This document shows, piece after piece, positions 1 through 8,868 of a stretch of DNA of 64,000 bases. The notes beneath the pieces were generated by a model. It did no database searches. It was not told where the DNA came from and saw only the letters and a list, made by a program, of their open reading frames with translations. A program made the translations under genes and the position numbers. Source of the stretch: Halomonas qaidamensis (GTDB taxonomy: Bacteria; Pseudomonadota; Gammaproteobacteria; Pseudomonadales; Halomonadaceae); assembly GCF_025917315.1 (NCBI RefSeq), contig NZ_CP080627.1, positions 434,001-498,000 on the forward strand, in the 5' to 3' direction. The stretch's first letter is position 1; every line of letters begins with the position of its first letter.

Positions 1-43
1 CATAAAGAATAAAAGCGATCGTGGCGAAAGGGAGCGCCTGCAT
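1..43 (-). CDS. ypjD: YpjD/CcsA-like inner membrane protein, N-terminal fragment
   Basis: Only the first 14 codons, read on the minus strand from an ATG at 43-41, lie in the window. They encode a hydrophobic start (MQALPFATIAFILY) typical of a first membrane helix. In many gammaproteobacteria the gene divergent from ffh is the cytochrome-c-assembly-like membrane protein YpjD, and position and hydrophobicity fit. The identification rests mainly on synteny because so little sequence is visible. The 261 bases between this start and ffh would hold both divergent promoters. Confidence 0.45.
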   Translation of the reverse strand, partial: MQALPFATIAFILY

Positions 44-304
44 GATGCTATCCGTGCGCCTTGCAGCGCGTTGTTGAGATCAATGTTGTAAAGACAAGGC
101 TATAAAAACCAGCATTGTGAAAATCAGCAATGCGAAACCGTTCAATCTAGAACAGTCTGCCTACTATAACCAATCATAGCGGCGTCGCACAGCCATCGAT
201 AACCAACGTTGACGACCATGGAGACTCGCGCGGCGAGCGCGTATAATCGCCTACACATTCGTCCGGTGAGACCGCCCGGCGACAACGACGGAGGCAGAGG
301 CCCC

Positions 305-1723
305 ATGTTTCAGAATCTGAGTGAGCGTCTTTCCCAGACGTTGAAGTCGATCAAAGGCCAAGCGCGGCTAACTGACGACAACATTAAAGACACCCTGCGC
401 GAGGTGCGTAAAGCCCTGTTAGAGGCCGATGTTGCCTTGCCGGTGGTGAAAGCATTTATTGAGCGTGTACGCGAACGTGCTGTTGGTCAGGAAGTCTCGA
501 AGAGCCTTTCGCCAGGCCAACAATTTGTCAAAATCGTCCAGCAAGAGCTGGAAGCGATTATGGGCGAAGCCAATGAAGGCTTATCCCTAAAAAGTTCGCC
601 TGCGGTTGTGTTGATGGCCGGCCTGCAGGGGGCGGGTAAAACCACCTCTGTTGCCAAGCTGGCGCGTTACCTGCGCGAGCGCGAAAAGAAAAAAGTGCTG
701 GTAGTCTCTGCCGATGTCTACCGCCCAGCGGCCATCGATCAGCTTGAGACGCTGGCAAAAGAAGTTCAGGTGGATTTCTTCCCCTCTCGTTCCGATCAAA
801 AACCGGTGGATATTGCCACGGCGGCGATCAAGCACGCCAAAATTCAGTTTCATGATGTTGTCCTAGTCGATACCGCCGGGCGGCTAGCCATCGATGAAGC
901 GATGATGGCTGAAATTCAGGCCCTGCATAAGGCCATTTCACCGGACGAAACGCTGTTTGTGGTTGATGCCATGACCGGCCAGGATGCGGTGAATACAGCG
1001 AAAGCATTTCACGATGCTCTGCCGCTGACCGGGGTGATTCTTACCAAGGCTGACGGTGACGCCCGTGGTGGTGCGGCGCTTTCGGTTCGCCATATTACTG
1101 GCAAGCCGATTAAGTTCATGGGGGTTGGTGAGAAGGTAGACGCCCTTGAGCCTTTCCACCCGGATCGCGTGGCATCACGGATTCTGGGTATGGGCGACAT
1201 GCTGTCGCTGATCGAAGAAGCCGAACGCACGGTAGATAAAGATAAAGCCGCTAAACTGGCCAGTAAGGTCAAAAAGGGCGATGGCTTTGATCTGGAAGAT
1301 TTTCGTGATCAGTTACAGCAGCTCAAGAAAATGGGTGGCATGGGCGGCCTGCTTGGTAAGTTACCCGGCATGGGGCAAATGGCAGAAATGGCCCAAGGCC
1401 CCGGCCCGGAAAAAGAGCTGGGCAAGCTGGAAGCGTTGATTAACTCTATGACGCCAAAAGAGCGCCGCAAGCCGGATATTATCAATGGTTCGCGCAAACG
1501 TCGTATTGCTGCGGGTGCTGGCCTGCAAGTGCCGGATCTAAATCGTCTGCTAAAACAGCATAAGCAGATGCAGAAAATGATGAAAAAAGCGGGCAAAAAA
1601 GGCGGCATGCAGAAAATGATGCGCGGTATGTCCGGCATGATGGGCGGCGGCGGGCCGGGTGGACCAGGTGGTCCCGGTGGCATGGGCGGTATGGGTGGCC
1701 CTGGCGGCCTTCCTTGGCGTTAA
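305..1723 (+). CDS. ffh: Signal recognition particle GTPase Ffh (SRP54)
   Basis: Ffh is the protein part of the bacterial signal recognition particle. With 4.5S RNA it binds signal sequences on nascent chains and delivers ribosomes to FtsY at the membrane. The 472-residue product has an N-terminal helical domain, a GTPase domain with P loop GLQGAGKT (about 106-113), DTAGRL and TKADG motifs, and a Met-rich M domain. The tail is unusually rich in Gly, Met and Pro (runs of GGPGGPGG). The start at 305 is preferred over an upstream TTG at 209: it has GGAGG 10 bases upstream, matches the family N terminus, and a TATAAT box (242-247) lies inside the longer frame. The partner receptor gene ftsY is at 32.4 kb. 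Confidence 0.97.
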   Translation: MFQNLSERLSQTLKSIKGQARLTDDNIKDTLREVRKALLEADVALPVVKAFIERVRERAVGQEVSKSLSPGQQFVKIVQQELEAIMGEANEGLSLKSSPAVVLMAGLQGAGKTTSVAKLARYLREREKKKVLVVSADVYRPAAIDQLETLAKEVQVDFFPSRSDQKPVDIATAAIKHAKIQFHDVVLVDTAGRLAIDEAMMAEIQALHKAISPDETLFVVDAMTGQDAVNTAKAFHDALPLTGVILTKADGDARGGAALSVRHITGKPIKFMGVGEKVDALEPFHPDRVASRILGMGDMLSLIEEAERTVDKDKAAKLASKVKKGDGFDLEDFRDQLQQLKKMGGMGGLLGKLPGMGQMAEMAQGPGPEKELGKLEALINSMTPKERRKPDIINGSRKRRIAAGAGLQVPDLNRLLKQHKQMQKMMKKAGKKGGMQKMMRGMSGMMGGGGPGGPGGPGGMGGMGGPGGLPWR

Positions 1724-1791
1724 GTCACTGTTGGCAATGTCGCAACGTGCTTGGCAAGGTTGACGGCTTATGAGTTTTCTGGCTGTCAGGC

Positions 1792-1820
1792 TTTCCAAGC
1801 CGAGCGCATTTGCGTAGAAT
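1792..1820 (+). promoter_or_regulatory. Candidate sigma-70 promoter of the rpsP-rimM-trmD-rplS operon
   Basis: TTTCCA (1792-1797) and TAGAAT (1815-1820) are separated by 17 bases, in the 290-bp gap before rpsP. The -10 is good and the -35 weak. It would leave a leader of nearly 190 bases. Inference from sequence only. Confidence 0.35.
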
Positions 1821-2013
1821 GCGGCCTCTTCATGCGTGGGTGTTGGCAAAAATGCGCAAGCATCGGCTTACTATCTGCCAGTGAAGATCCTGATGGTACG
1901 CAGCAAATCACTGATTTTGATCTGCGGTACCGAGAAAATAGTATGACGAGTGTTCTGTTAGCGATCTGCGCTATTTCACACTCTCGTAACCTCAACCGAA
2001 GGATAGTTATCGT

Positions 2014-2262
2014 ATGGTTACCATTCGTTTGGCACGTGGTGGCGCCAAAAAGCGTCCCTTTTATCACCTGACTGTTACTGATTCACGCAACGCCCGTGAC
2101 GGTCGTTTCATCGAGCGTATCGGTTTCTTCAACCCGGTTGCCCGTGGTCAAGAAGAGCGTCTGCGCGTTGATCTTGAGCGTGTTACTCACTGGCAGAGCC
2201 AAGGCGCACAGCTGTCTGGTCGCGTTGCTGAGCTGGTTAAAGAAGCGCGTAAACAGGCTTAA
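2014..2262 (+). CDS. rpsP: 30S ribosomal protein S16
   Basis: Small-subunit ribosomal protein needed for 30S assembly. The 82-residue product starts [17 protein letters not shown], the standard S16 N terminus, and carries the usual [10 protein letters not shown] segment. An AAGGATAG ribosome-binding site lies just upstream of the ATG. It opens the conserved rpsP-rimM-trmD-rplS operon, found in this order in most gammaproteobacteria, and is followed by rimM after about 70 bases. Confidence 0.98.
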   Translation: MVTIRLARGGAKKRPFYHLTVTDSRNARDGRFIERIGFFNPVARGQEERLRVDLERVTHWQSQGAQLSGRVAELVKEARKQA

Positions 2263-2335
2263 GCCTTTTAGTGCGTGGCTGTCAGTAAGTGATAGTAGGT
2301 GATGTTGTCGTTGTAATTTGTTGGAGCGGTCGTCG

Positions 2336-2881
2336 ATGACGCGTTTTGAAACTAGCCATACAGACGACGCACATGTGGTGCTTGGTAAGCTAACTAGCCC
2401 TCACGGGATTAAAGGTTGGCTTAAGGTCTACTCCTATACCAATCCCATAGACAGCATCATGGAATACCCCGAGTGGTGGGTGCGCCAAGGTGAAACCCTT
2501 ACGCGCATGACCGTTATTCAGGGTCGTCGGCAAGGCAAAGGTCTTGTGGTGCAGCTAAAAGGTATTGATGACCGAACGGCAGCCGAAGCGCTGGCGCAAA
2601 CGGACATCGTGATGCCGAAAGAAGCATTGCCTACGCTTTCCGATGATGAGTATTACTGGCATGAGCTTGAAGGCTTAACCGTCTTTACTCAGTCAGGCGA
2701 TCGGCTAGGGCAGGTTAGTTACCTGTTTGAAACCGGCGCAAACGATGTCATGGTGGTGCGCGGTGATAACGACGCAATCGACAAGCGTGAGCGACTGTTA
2801 CCTTTCTTACCCGACGATGTGATTGTTGAAATCAGCCTCGACGATGGCCGTATGGTCGTTAATTGGGACCCTGAGTTTTGA
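2336..2881 (+). CDS. rimM: 16S rRNA processing protein RimM
   Basis: Assembly factor for the 30S head domain that binds S19 and helps 16S rRNA maturation. The 181-residue product has the RimM N-terminal beta barrel ([21 protein letters not shown]) and a C-terminal PRC-barrel domain ([11 protein letters not shown], then [13 protein letters not shown]). The frame could open at a TTG at 2318, but the ATG at 2336 is preferred because GGAG lies about 10 bases upstream and it fits the family length. The stop overlaps a potential TTG start of trmD. Confidence 0.96.
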   Translation: MTRFETSHTDDAHVVLGKLTSPHGIKGWLKVYSYTNPIDSIMEYPEWWVRQGETLTRMTVIQGRRQGKGLVVQLKGIDDRTAAEALAQTDIVMPKEALPTLSDDEYYWHELEGLTVFTQSGDRLGQVSYLFETGANDVMVVRGDNDAIDKRERLLPFLPDDVIVEISLDDGRMVVNWDPEF

Positions 2882-3744
2882 AAACAGGCCTGAGTAAGCA
2901 GTTGTTGAGCGAGCTCACAGTAACTGATTCAACCGTTACTGCAGCAGACGGCGAAGAAAGCAGCCAGACGGATGCTCCCGCGATGTGGATTGGCGTGGTG
3001 TCGCTGTTTCCAGAAATGTTCGATGCGATTACTCAGCAAGGTGTGGTCGGTCGAGCGGTAGAGAAACAGCGTATTGCCCTGGAGTTTTGGAATCCGCGCG
3101 ACTACGCCACTGATCGCCACCGCAGCGTGGACGATCGCCCTTACGGCGGCGGCCCCGGTATGCTGATGAAGGTAGACACGCTACGTGCGGCTATCTTTGA
3201 TGCTCGGCAACGAGCAGAGCAAGCGACGGGACAATCGCCCACCGTGATCTATCTCTCGCCCCAAGGGCGTAAGCTGGATCAGCAGGGTGTTCAAGCGCTC
3301 GCCTCAGCAGGCCCCTTAGTTGTGGTCGCTGGTCGTTATGAAGGCATTGATGAGCGCGTGGTAGAGAGTGACATTGATGAAGAATGGTCAATTGGTGACT
3401 ATGTGCTGAGCGGCGGTGAGTTGCCTGCAATGGTGCTAATTGACGCGGCGGCACGGCTGGTACCCGGTGTATTGGGCCACCAGGATTCCGCTATCGAAGA
3501 CTCGTTCAATGACGGTTTGTTAGACTGTCCGCACTATACCCGTCCTGAAACGATCGACGGGCGACAAGTGCCTGATGTGCTGTTAAGCGGTAATCATGCG
3601 GCTATCAAGCGCTGGCGGTTAAAACAGTCATTAGGCCGTACATGGCAACGCCGTCCTGATCTGTTAGCAGGACGCACGCTTGATGCCGAGCAGCAACGGC
3701 TTCTAGACGAGTTTATCGAGGAACACGCTTTGTCAGCGAAGTAG
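2878..3744 (+). CDS. trmD: tRNA (guanine-37-N1)-methyltransferase TrmD
   Basis: SAM-dependent enzyme that makes m1G37 in tRNAs and so prevents +1 frameshifting. It belongs to the SPOUT class with a trefoil knot. Visible motifs are [39 protein letters not shown] and the knot segment [15 protein letters not shown]. The open frame starts at a TTG overlapping the rimM stop and gives 288 residues, with a 35-residue Ser/Thr/Asp-rich leader absent from most TrmD proteins. An ATG at 2983 (MWIGVV) would give 253 residues, the normal family length, but has a weak ribosome-binding site. The end is certain; the start is unresolved. Confidence 0.93.
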   Translation: MKTGLSKQLLSELTVTDSTVTAADGEESSQTDAPAMWIGVVSLFPEMFDAITQQGVVGRAVEKQRIALEFWNPRDYATDRHRSVDDRPYGGGPGMLMKVDTLRAAIFDARQRAEQATGQSPTVIYLSPQGRKLDQQGVQALASAGPLVVVAGRYEGIDERVVESDIDEEWSIGDYVLSGGELPAMVLIDAAARLVPGVLGHQDSAIEDSFNDGLLDCPHYTRPETIDGRQVPDVLLSGNHAAIKRWRLKQSLGRTWQRRPDLLAGRTLDAEQQRLLDEFIEEHALSAK

Positions 3745-3938
3745 CTGTTTGTCAGCTAATCAAGACAGAGCGGCGGTGCAGGGCGAATAAGGCAGATCAT
3801 CTACTAGATAGAGACAGTCAGCCTACGTACCTGCGTCACCCATAACGACTCCCGCGTGGCTCGCTTCGAGCGCCGGGATCACGGTTTGCCCCTCCCACAA
3901 CTGCGTGGCAAGCCATTACGTTATTCAGGAGTATGAAA

Positions 3939-4295
3939 ATGAGCAGCAAGAACAAGGTGATCCAGGCGATCGAATCCGAGCAAATGGGTAAAGAGATTCC
4001 GGCCTTTGCACCGGGCGACACCATTGTCGTTCAGGTTAAAGTAAAGGAAGGTACCCGTGAGCGTCTGCAGGCGTTTGAAGGTGTGGTCATCGGTAAGCGT
4101 AACCGTGGCCTGAACTCCGCGTTCACCGTACGTAAAATTTCACACGGTGTTGGTGTTGAGCGTACCTTCCAGACCTACAGCCCGCTGGTTGACTCTATTG
4201 AAGTCAAGCGTCGCGGCGACGTTCGTCAAGCCAAGCTGTACTACCTGCGCGAGCGCAGCGGCAAGTCGGCGCGTATCAAGGAAAAGCTGGCTTAA
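3939..4295 (+). CDS. rplS: 50S ribosomal protein L19
   Basis: Large-subunit protein at the 30S-50S interface. The 118-residue product shows the L19 hallmarks [23 protein letters not shown] and [14 protein letters not shown]. Two in-frame ATGs lie at 3933 and 3939. CAGGAG at 3926-3931 is too close to the first and well spaced for the second, so 3939 is chosen ([12 protein letters not shown]). It ends the rpsP operon, after a 194-base gap from trmD, and is followed by a strong terminator. Confidence 0.98.
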   Translation: MSSKNKVIQAIESEQMGKEIPAFAPGDTIVVQVKVKEGTRERLQAFEGVVIGKRNRGLNSAFTVRKISHGVGVERTFQTYSPLVDSIEVKRRGDVRQAKLYYLRERSGKSARIKEKLA

Positions 4296-4351
4296 CGGCC
4301 ACTTTTTCACGGGCGCACGCTGTTTTTGACAGGCGTTGTGCTCGGATACTA

Positions 4352-4384
4352 AAACCCCGTCACCGCTTTGCGGGGCGGGGTTTC
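4352..4384 (+). terminator. Rho-independent terminator after rplS
   Basis: AAACCCCG pairs with CGGGGTTT around an inner GC-rich segment, and T residues follow. It lies 57 bases after the rplS stop and before xerD. Confidence 0.8.
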
Positions 4385-4421
4385 TGTTTGTGTGGTGCCA
4401 CCGTCAAGAGGCCGTTAGCCT

Positions 4422-5303
4422 ATGAGCGTGATTGATGCCTATCTGGATGCCTTATGGTTAGAACAGGGGGCAAGCGACCATACGTTAGCGGCTTATCGTC
4501 ATGATTTAACCGCTTGGCAGCAACAGCTCGAAAGCGCTGGGGAAACACTGTTAACCCCCTCGCCTGAGCGTTTCAGTGAATGGTTGGAAGCGCGCCGAGA
4601 GCAAGGTTATCAACTACGCAGCAATGCACGGCTGCTTTCGTCGCTGCGCAGCTTTTATCGTTGGGCGCGGCTTTATGGGCATATTGCCAACGACCCATTA
4701 GCTAATGTAGCGCTACCGCCAGTGCGCCCCAGCCTGCCGAATACCTTGGAAGAGGAGGAAGTGGAACGTCTCTTGCTTGCTCCTGATACCAATACTTTGC
4801 TTGGGATACGTGATCGCACCATGCTTGAACTGCTGTATGCCTGTGGGCTGCGTGTGTCGGAATTGGTGGGATTGACGGGCGATGCGATCAACCTTCGCCA
4901 AGGGGTTGTCCGCGTAAGAGGCAAGGGCGATAAAGACCGGCTGGTCCCGATGGGAGAAGAAGCAGCCGAGTGGATCGAGCGTTATTTGAAGACGGCGCGC
5001 CCTGCATTGATGCAAGATCCTACGCGGCCGGCGCTATTCCCTGGCCGAGCAGATAAAGCCATGACCCGGCAAACGTTTTGGCACCGTATTAAAGTTCATG
5101 CGATAACTGCAGGAATTACCCGTCCTCTGTCGCCGCATACGTTGCGCCATGCGTTTGCGACCCATTTATTGAATCATGGGGCTAATTTGCGGGTCGTACA
5201 GCTGTTGTTAGGTCATAGCGATCTATCGACAACGCAAATTTATACGCATGTTGCCCAGGCGCGCTTGGAGCAGCTGCATGCCGAACACCATCCGCGAGGT
5301 TGA
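4422..5303 (+). CDS. xerD: Site-specific tyrosine recombinase XerD
   Basis: With XerC, XerD resolves chromosome dimers at dif under FtsK control. The 293-residue protein has an N-terminal SAM-like core-binding domain (to about 100) and a catalytic domain with the full tyrosine-recombinase set: R144 (ACGLRVSEL), K168, H239-x-x-R242 (HTLRHAFATHLL), H265 (LGHSDLSTTQIY) and nucleophile Y274. Sequence and position directly before dsbC match XerD in Enterobacteria and Pseudomonas, so XerC is unlikely. The dsbC start follows after 7 bases, suggesting co-transcription. Confidence 0.96.
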   Translation: MSVIDAYLDALWLEQGASDHTLAAYRHDLTAWQQQLESAGETLLTPSPERFSEWLEARREQGYQLRSNARLLSSLRSFYRWARLYGHIANDPLANVALPPVRPSLPNTLEEEEVERLLLAPDTNTLLGIRDRTMLELLYACGLRVSELVGLTGDAINLRQGVVRVRGKGDKDRLVPMGEEAAEWIERYLKTARPALMQDPTRPALFPGRADKAMTRQTFWHRIKVHAITAGITRPLSPHTLRHAFATHLLNHGANLRVVQLLLGHSDLSTTQIYTHVAQARLEQLHAEHHPRG

Positions 5304-5310
5304 AGATACA

Positions 5311-6069
5311 ATGCATCAACGTAGGTCTTTAGTTGCTAAATCCTGTGTTCCCTGGCTGGCGTTGACGGGCTTGTTACTGCCCGTTGTGGCCAGTGCCGAC
5401 GCCGTTGCAGAACGTTTGGCGGAAAATTTACAAGTTAATGGCCAATCAATGCCGGTGGAGCAAGTAAACGCAACGCCGATGGATGGGGTGTACCACGTTA
5501 TTCTTGATAGTGGGGAGTCTTTCTACTCCAATGCTGATGGCAGCCACTTTTTGGTAGGGGACCTCTACCAAAATGCGGATAATGGGTTGATTAACTTAAC
5601 CGAGCAGGCGCAAAACCAGGAAAGAGCGGAGGTGCTTGCTTCTATTCCAGCGAGCGAGCGAGTCGTTTTCCAAGGCGTAAATGAGCCTAAAGCCACGGTT
5701 ATTGTATTTACTGATCCAACCTGTCCTTACTGCGTGCGTCTGCATGAGGCGATTCCAGAGCTTAACGAACGTGGTATCGCTGTACACTATATGGCGTTCC
5801 CGCGTGCAGGTATGGGCAGTGGTGCCGCGACGACGCTTGAGCAAGTATGGTGTTCAGAAAATCGCAGCGAGGCTATGACGCAAGCCAAACAAGACCAAAC
5901 GTTAGCAGCTTCGGCTAACTGCGATAACCCCGTTGCCGAACAGTACGAATTAGGTAAAGTGCTGGGGGTGCAGGGTACGCCCGCCATTGTGTTGCCTAAC
6001 GGGCAAATGGTACCTGGGTTTGTACCCCCCGACCGGCTCGTTAGCATGTTAGGCTTGAACGACGAATAA
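5311..6069 (+). CDS. dsbC: Thiol:disulfide interchange protein DsbC
   Basis: Periplasmic disulfide isomerase that reshuffles wrong disulfides and is kept reduced by DsbD. The 252-residue precursor has a signal peptide (about 1-29, ending VASA), an N-terminal dimerisation domain and a thioredoxin-fold domain with active site CPYC (138-141) and a cis-proline loop (GVQGTPAIV). A second Cys pair (VWCSEN and ANCDN) matches the structural disulfide of E. coli DsbC. The active site has Pro where E. coli has Gly (CGYC). The ATG at 5311 is chosen over frame openings inside xerD because it starts a proper signal peptide and has GAGG upstream. Confidence 0.95.
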   Translation: MHQRRSLVAKSCVPWLALTGLLLPVVASADAVAERLAENLQVNGQSMPVEQVNATPMDGVYHVILDSGESFYSNADGSHFLVGDLYQNADNGLINLTEQAQNQERAEVLASIPASERVVFQGVNEPKATVIVFTDPTCPYCVRLHEAIPELNERGIAVHYMAFPRAGMGSGAATTLEQVWCSENRSEAMTQAKQDQTLAASANCDNPVAEQYELGKVLGVQGTPAIVLPNGQMVPGFVPPDRLVSMLGLNDE

Positions 6070-6085
6070 CGTCACTTAAGTGACG
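6070..6085. repeat. 16-bp perfect palindrome after dsbC
   Basis: CGTCACTTAAGTGACG begins at the first base after the dsbC stop. It has no loop and no T tract, so it is not a typical intrinsic terminator. It may be an operator site, or an mRNA end-protecting hairpin ahead of hom. Confidence 0.5.
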
Positions 6086-6153
6086 AACGATAGCGCTGAG
6101 ACACTGATTTAAGAGGCGGCACCTGGGGTGCCCATCACGAAAGGGGAAGTATT

Positions 6154-7470
6154 TTGAAACCGGTAAGAGTAGGCATTTGTGGGTTAGGTACGGTCGGTGG
6201 CGGTACATTCAACGTATTAACACGTAACGCTGATGACATTAGCCGTCGTGCAGGCCGCCCGATTGTGATTGAGCAGGTTGCCCACCGCAGTATTCATCCT
6301 GACTGCGATATTACCGGCATTAATGCGACCTCTGACGTGTTTGAGGTGGCTAACAACCCCAATGTGGATGTGCTGGTAGAGTTAATCGGCGGTTATGACA
6401 TCGCCCGTGAATTGGTACTGACCGCTATTGAGAACGGCAAACACGTCGTGACTGCCAACAAGGCCTTGATTGCGGTTCACGGTAACGAAATTTTCCGCGC
6501 CGCTCATGAGAAAGGCGTTATTGTTGCCTTTGAAGCAGCCGTTGCGGGCGGTATTCCGGTCATCAAATCGTTACGCGAAGGCCTGGGTGCTAACCGCATC
6601 GAGTGGGTAGCGGGCATCATTAATGGCACCGGCAACTACATCCTCACGCACATGCGTGATGAAGGCCGCGCGTTTGAAGATGTGTTGGCTGAAGCGCAGG
6701 CGTTAGGTTATGCCGAATCTGATCCCACCTTTGATGTGGAGGGTATCGACGCTGCCCATAAGTTGACCATTCTGGCATCCATTGCCTATGGCGTGCCGCT
6801 GCAGTTTGAAAAAGCCTTTACCGAGGGGATTTCCCGCATTACTGCCGAAGACGTTGAGCAGGCCGATAACCTGGGCTACGTGATTAAACACCTGGGTATT
6901 TCTAAGCGAACTGATCAAGGGCTGGAACTGCGGGTTCACCCGACGCTGATTCCTAAAGAGCGCTTGCTGGCCAATGTGCACGGCGTTAAAAATGCGATTG
7001 CTGTGATGGGCGATGCAGTTGGCCCAACGCTTTATTATGGCGCTGGGGCTGGCGCTGAGCCAACGGCTTCTGCGGTGGTCGCTGACCTGCTAGACGTGGC
7101 GCGTGACATCACTACCGATCACCACTACCGGGTGCCATATCTGGCCTTTAGCGGCATTGATGAAGATGTGAGCCAACTGCCTATTATGCCGATGGAAGAC
7201 ATCACCACGGCGTATTATCTGCGTCTGCTGGCGGTGGATCGTCCCGGTGTATTGGCACGTGTCGCCACCATCCTGGCTGAGCAGGGCATCTCTATTGAGG
7301 CGCTGATCCAGAAAGAAGCGACCGAAGGTGAACTGGTGCCGATCATTCTGCTGACGCACCGCACCAAAGAAAAGCAGATGAACGAAGCGATTCGTGAGAT
7401 CGAGTCCATGGCGGATATTGCTGGCCCGGTGACCCGTATCCGCGTTGAAAGTCTGGACGAAGGAGAGTAA
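6154..7470 (+). CDS. hom: Homoserine dehydrogenase
   Basis: NAD(P)H-dependent reduction of aspartate semialdehyde to homoserine, the branch to threonine and methionine. The 438-residue protein has a Rossmann nucleotide site (VGICGLGTVGGG, about 5-16), the catalytic region (NKALIAVHG, EAAVAGGIPVIKSLREGL, NGTGNYILT) and a C-terminal ACT domain (from about 355, RPGVLARVATIL) expected to sense threonine. It is monofunctional, not fused to aspartokinase as in E. coli ThrA. The start is a TTG with a strong AGGGGAAG site. thrC follows 3 bases after the stop. Confidence 0.97.
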   Translation: MKPVRVGICGLGTVGGGTFNVLTRNADDISRRAGRPIVIEQVAHRSIHPDCDITGINATSDVFEVANNPNVDVLVELIGGYDIARELVLTAIENGKHVVTANKALIAVHGNEIFRAAHEKGVIVAFEAAVAGGIPVIKSLREGLGANRIEWVAGIINGTGNYILTHMRDEGRAFEDVLAEAQALGYAESDPTFDVEGIDAAHKLTILASIAYGVPLQFEKAFTEGISRITAEDVEQADNLGYVIKHLGISKRTDQGLELRVHPTLIPKERLLANVHGVKNAIAVMGDAVGPTLYYGAGAGAEPTASAVVADLLDVARDITTDHHYRVPYLAFSGIDEDVSQLPIMPMEDITTAYYLRLLAVDRPGVLARVATILAEQGISIEALIQKEATEGELVPIILLTHRTKEKQMNEAIREIESMADIAGPVTRIRVESLDEGE

Positions 7471-7473
7471 CCC

Positions 7474-8862
7474 ATGCGTTATATCAGTACGCGCGGCCAA
7501 GCGCCCGCGCTCTCCTTTGAAGAAGTAGTATTGACGGGTATGGCCAGCGACGGCGGGCTTTACGTGCCGGAAACACTGCCCGAGTTTTCCAAGGAAGAGC
7601 TGGCCAGCATGGCCGGTCTTTCCTACGCCGAGATTGCGTTTCGGGTGATGAAGCCGTTTGTAAATGGCGAAATTGACGATGAGACGTTCCGTCGCTTAGT
7701 GACAGAAGCCTATGCCACGTTCAACCATGACGCCGTCGTGCCGCTTAAGCAGCTAGATGCTGGTCACTTTCTGCTAGAGCAGTTCCACGGCCCGACGCTT
7801 GCGTTTAAGGACGTTGCGTTGCAGCTGCTTGGGCGGCTGCTAGACCACTTTTTGAAAAAGCGTGACGAGCGTGCCGTAATTATGGGCGCGACCTCTGGAG
7901 ACACGGGATCAGCGGCCATTGAAGGCTGTCGCCACTGCGATAACCTCGACATTTTTATTCTTCATCCACATAACCGTGTATCAGAAGTTCAGCGCCGCCA
8001 GATGACCTCGGTGCTGGCTGATAACGTGTTTAATATCGCCATTGAAGGTAACTTCGATGACGCCCAGGCAATGGTCAAGGCCAGCTTTGCCAACCAGGAC
8101 TTCCTGAATGGCACGCGCTTAGTGGCTGTGAACTCGATCAACTGGGCGCGCATTATGGCGCAGATCGTTTACTACATTGCTGCTGGCGTTGCATTGGGTG
8201 CACCCCAGAGGGAAGTTAGCTTCTGCGTTCCGTCGGCTAATTTCGGTAACGTGTTTGCCGGTTATATGGCCTATAAAATGGGCTTGCCGGTTAAGCAGTT
8301 CATTATCGCCACTAACTCCAACGACATTCTGCATCGTACGCTGACGGCCAACGACTTTTCCAAAAAAGAGTTGGCAGCGACGCTTGCGCCTTCGATGGAT
8401 ATTGTTGTCTCGTCAAATTTTGAGCGTTTACTGTTCGATGCTTACGACCGTGACGGTGCCGCTGTGGCAGCGCTGCTAGAGCGTTTCCAGCAAGAGCCTA
8501 CGGCGCTTGCCGATGCACCGCTGGCCAAGCTGCGTGAAAAGTTTGCCAGCCACAGTGTGGATGATGCGACCATTCTTGAAGTCATTCGTGAAGCTCACCA
8601 CCGTACTGGGGAAATTCTTGACCCCCATACGGCGACTGGCTACCGCGCTGCAGAGCGCGCACGAGTAGATAACACGACGCCGGTGATTACACTGGCGACC
8701 GCGCATCCAGCGAAGTTTGCTGAAGCCGTGGTCAAAGCAGGCTTCCAGGGCGTGCCGTTGCCCACTCATATGGACGACCTGCTGGAGCGCGAAGAGCGTT
8801 ACACAGTGTTGCCCGCTGAGCTAAGCGCCGTGCAGCAGTTTGTCGCTGATAATCGGCGCTGA
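7474..8862 (+). CDS. thrC: Threonine synthase
   Basis: PLP-dependent conversion of O-phosphohomoserine to threonine. The 462-residue product starts MRYISTRGQAPALSFEEV, carries the PLP lysine motif PTLAFKDVALQLLG and the phosphate loop GATSGDTGSAAIEG, and has the longer fold-type II architecture of proteobacterial ThrC. GGAG at the end of hom serves as its ribosome-binding site, so the two genes are translationally linked as hom-thrC. recJ follows 6 bases after the stop. Confidence 0.97.
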   Translation: MRYISTRGQAPALSFEEVVLTGMASDGGLYVPETLPEFSKEELASMAGLSYAEIAFRVMKPFVNGEIDDETFRRLVTEAYATFNHDAVVPLKQLDAGHFLLEQFHGPTLAFKDVALQLLGRLLDHFLKKRDERAVIMGATSGDTGSAAIEGCRHCDNLDIFILHPHNRVSEVQRRQMTSVLADNVFNIAIEGNFDDAQAMVKASFANQDFLNGTRLVAVNSINWARIMAQIVYYIAAGVALGAPQREVSFCVPSANFGNVFAGYMAYKMGLPVKQFIIATNSNDILHRTLTANDFSKKELAATLAPSMDIVVSSNFERLLFDAYDRDGAAVAALLERFQQEPTALADAPLAKLREKFASHSVDDATILEVIREAHHRTGEILDPHTATGYRAAERARVDNTTPVITLATAHPAKFAEAVVKAGFQGVPLPTHMDDLLEREERYTVLPAELSAVQQFVADNRR

Positions 8863-8868
8863 GGAGTC

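Noticed and set aside
209..304. Upstream extension of ffh from a TTG at 209
   Set aside because: Contains a TATAAT box and no family homology; the ATG at 305 has a better ribosome-binding site and the standard Ffh N terminus.
1309..1683. Minus-strand Pro-rich open frame within ffh
   Set aside because: A shadow of the Gly-Met-rich M domain; no start signal.
1751..2071. 106-codon open frame overlapping the rpsP leader
   Set aside because: Low-complexity translation without family features, overlapping rpsP in another frame; the region looks like promoter and leader DNA.
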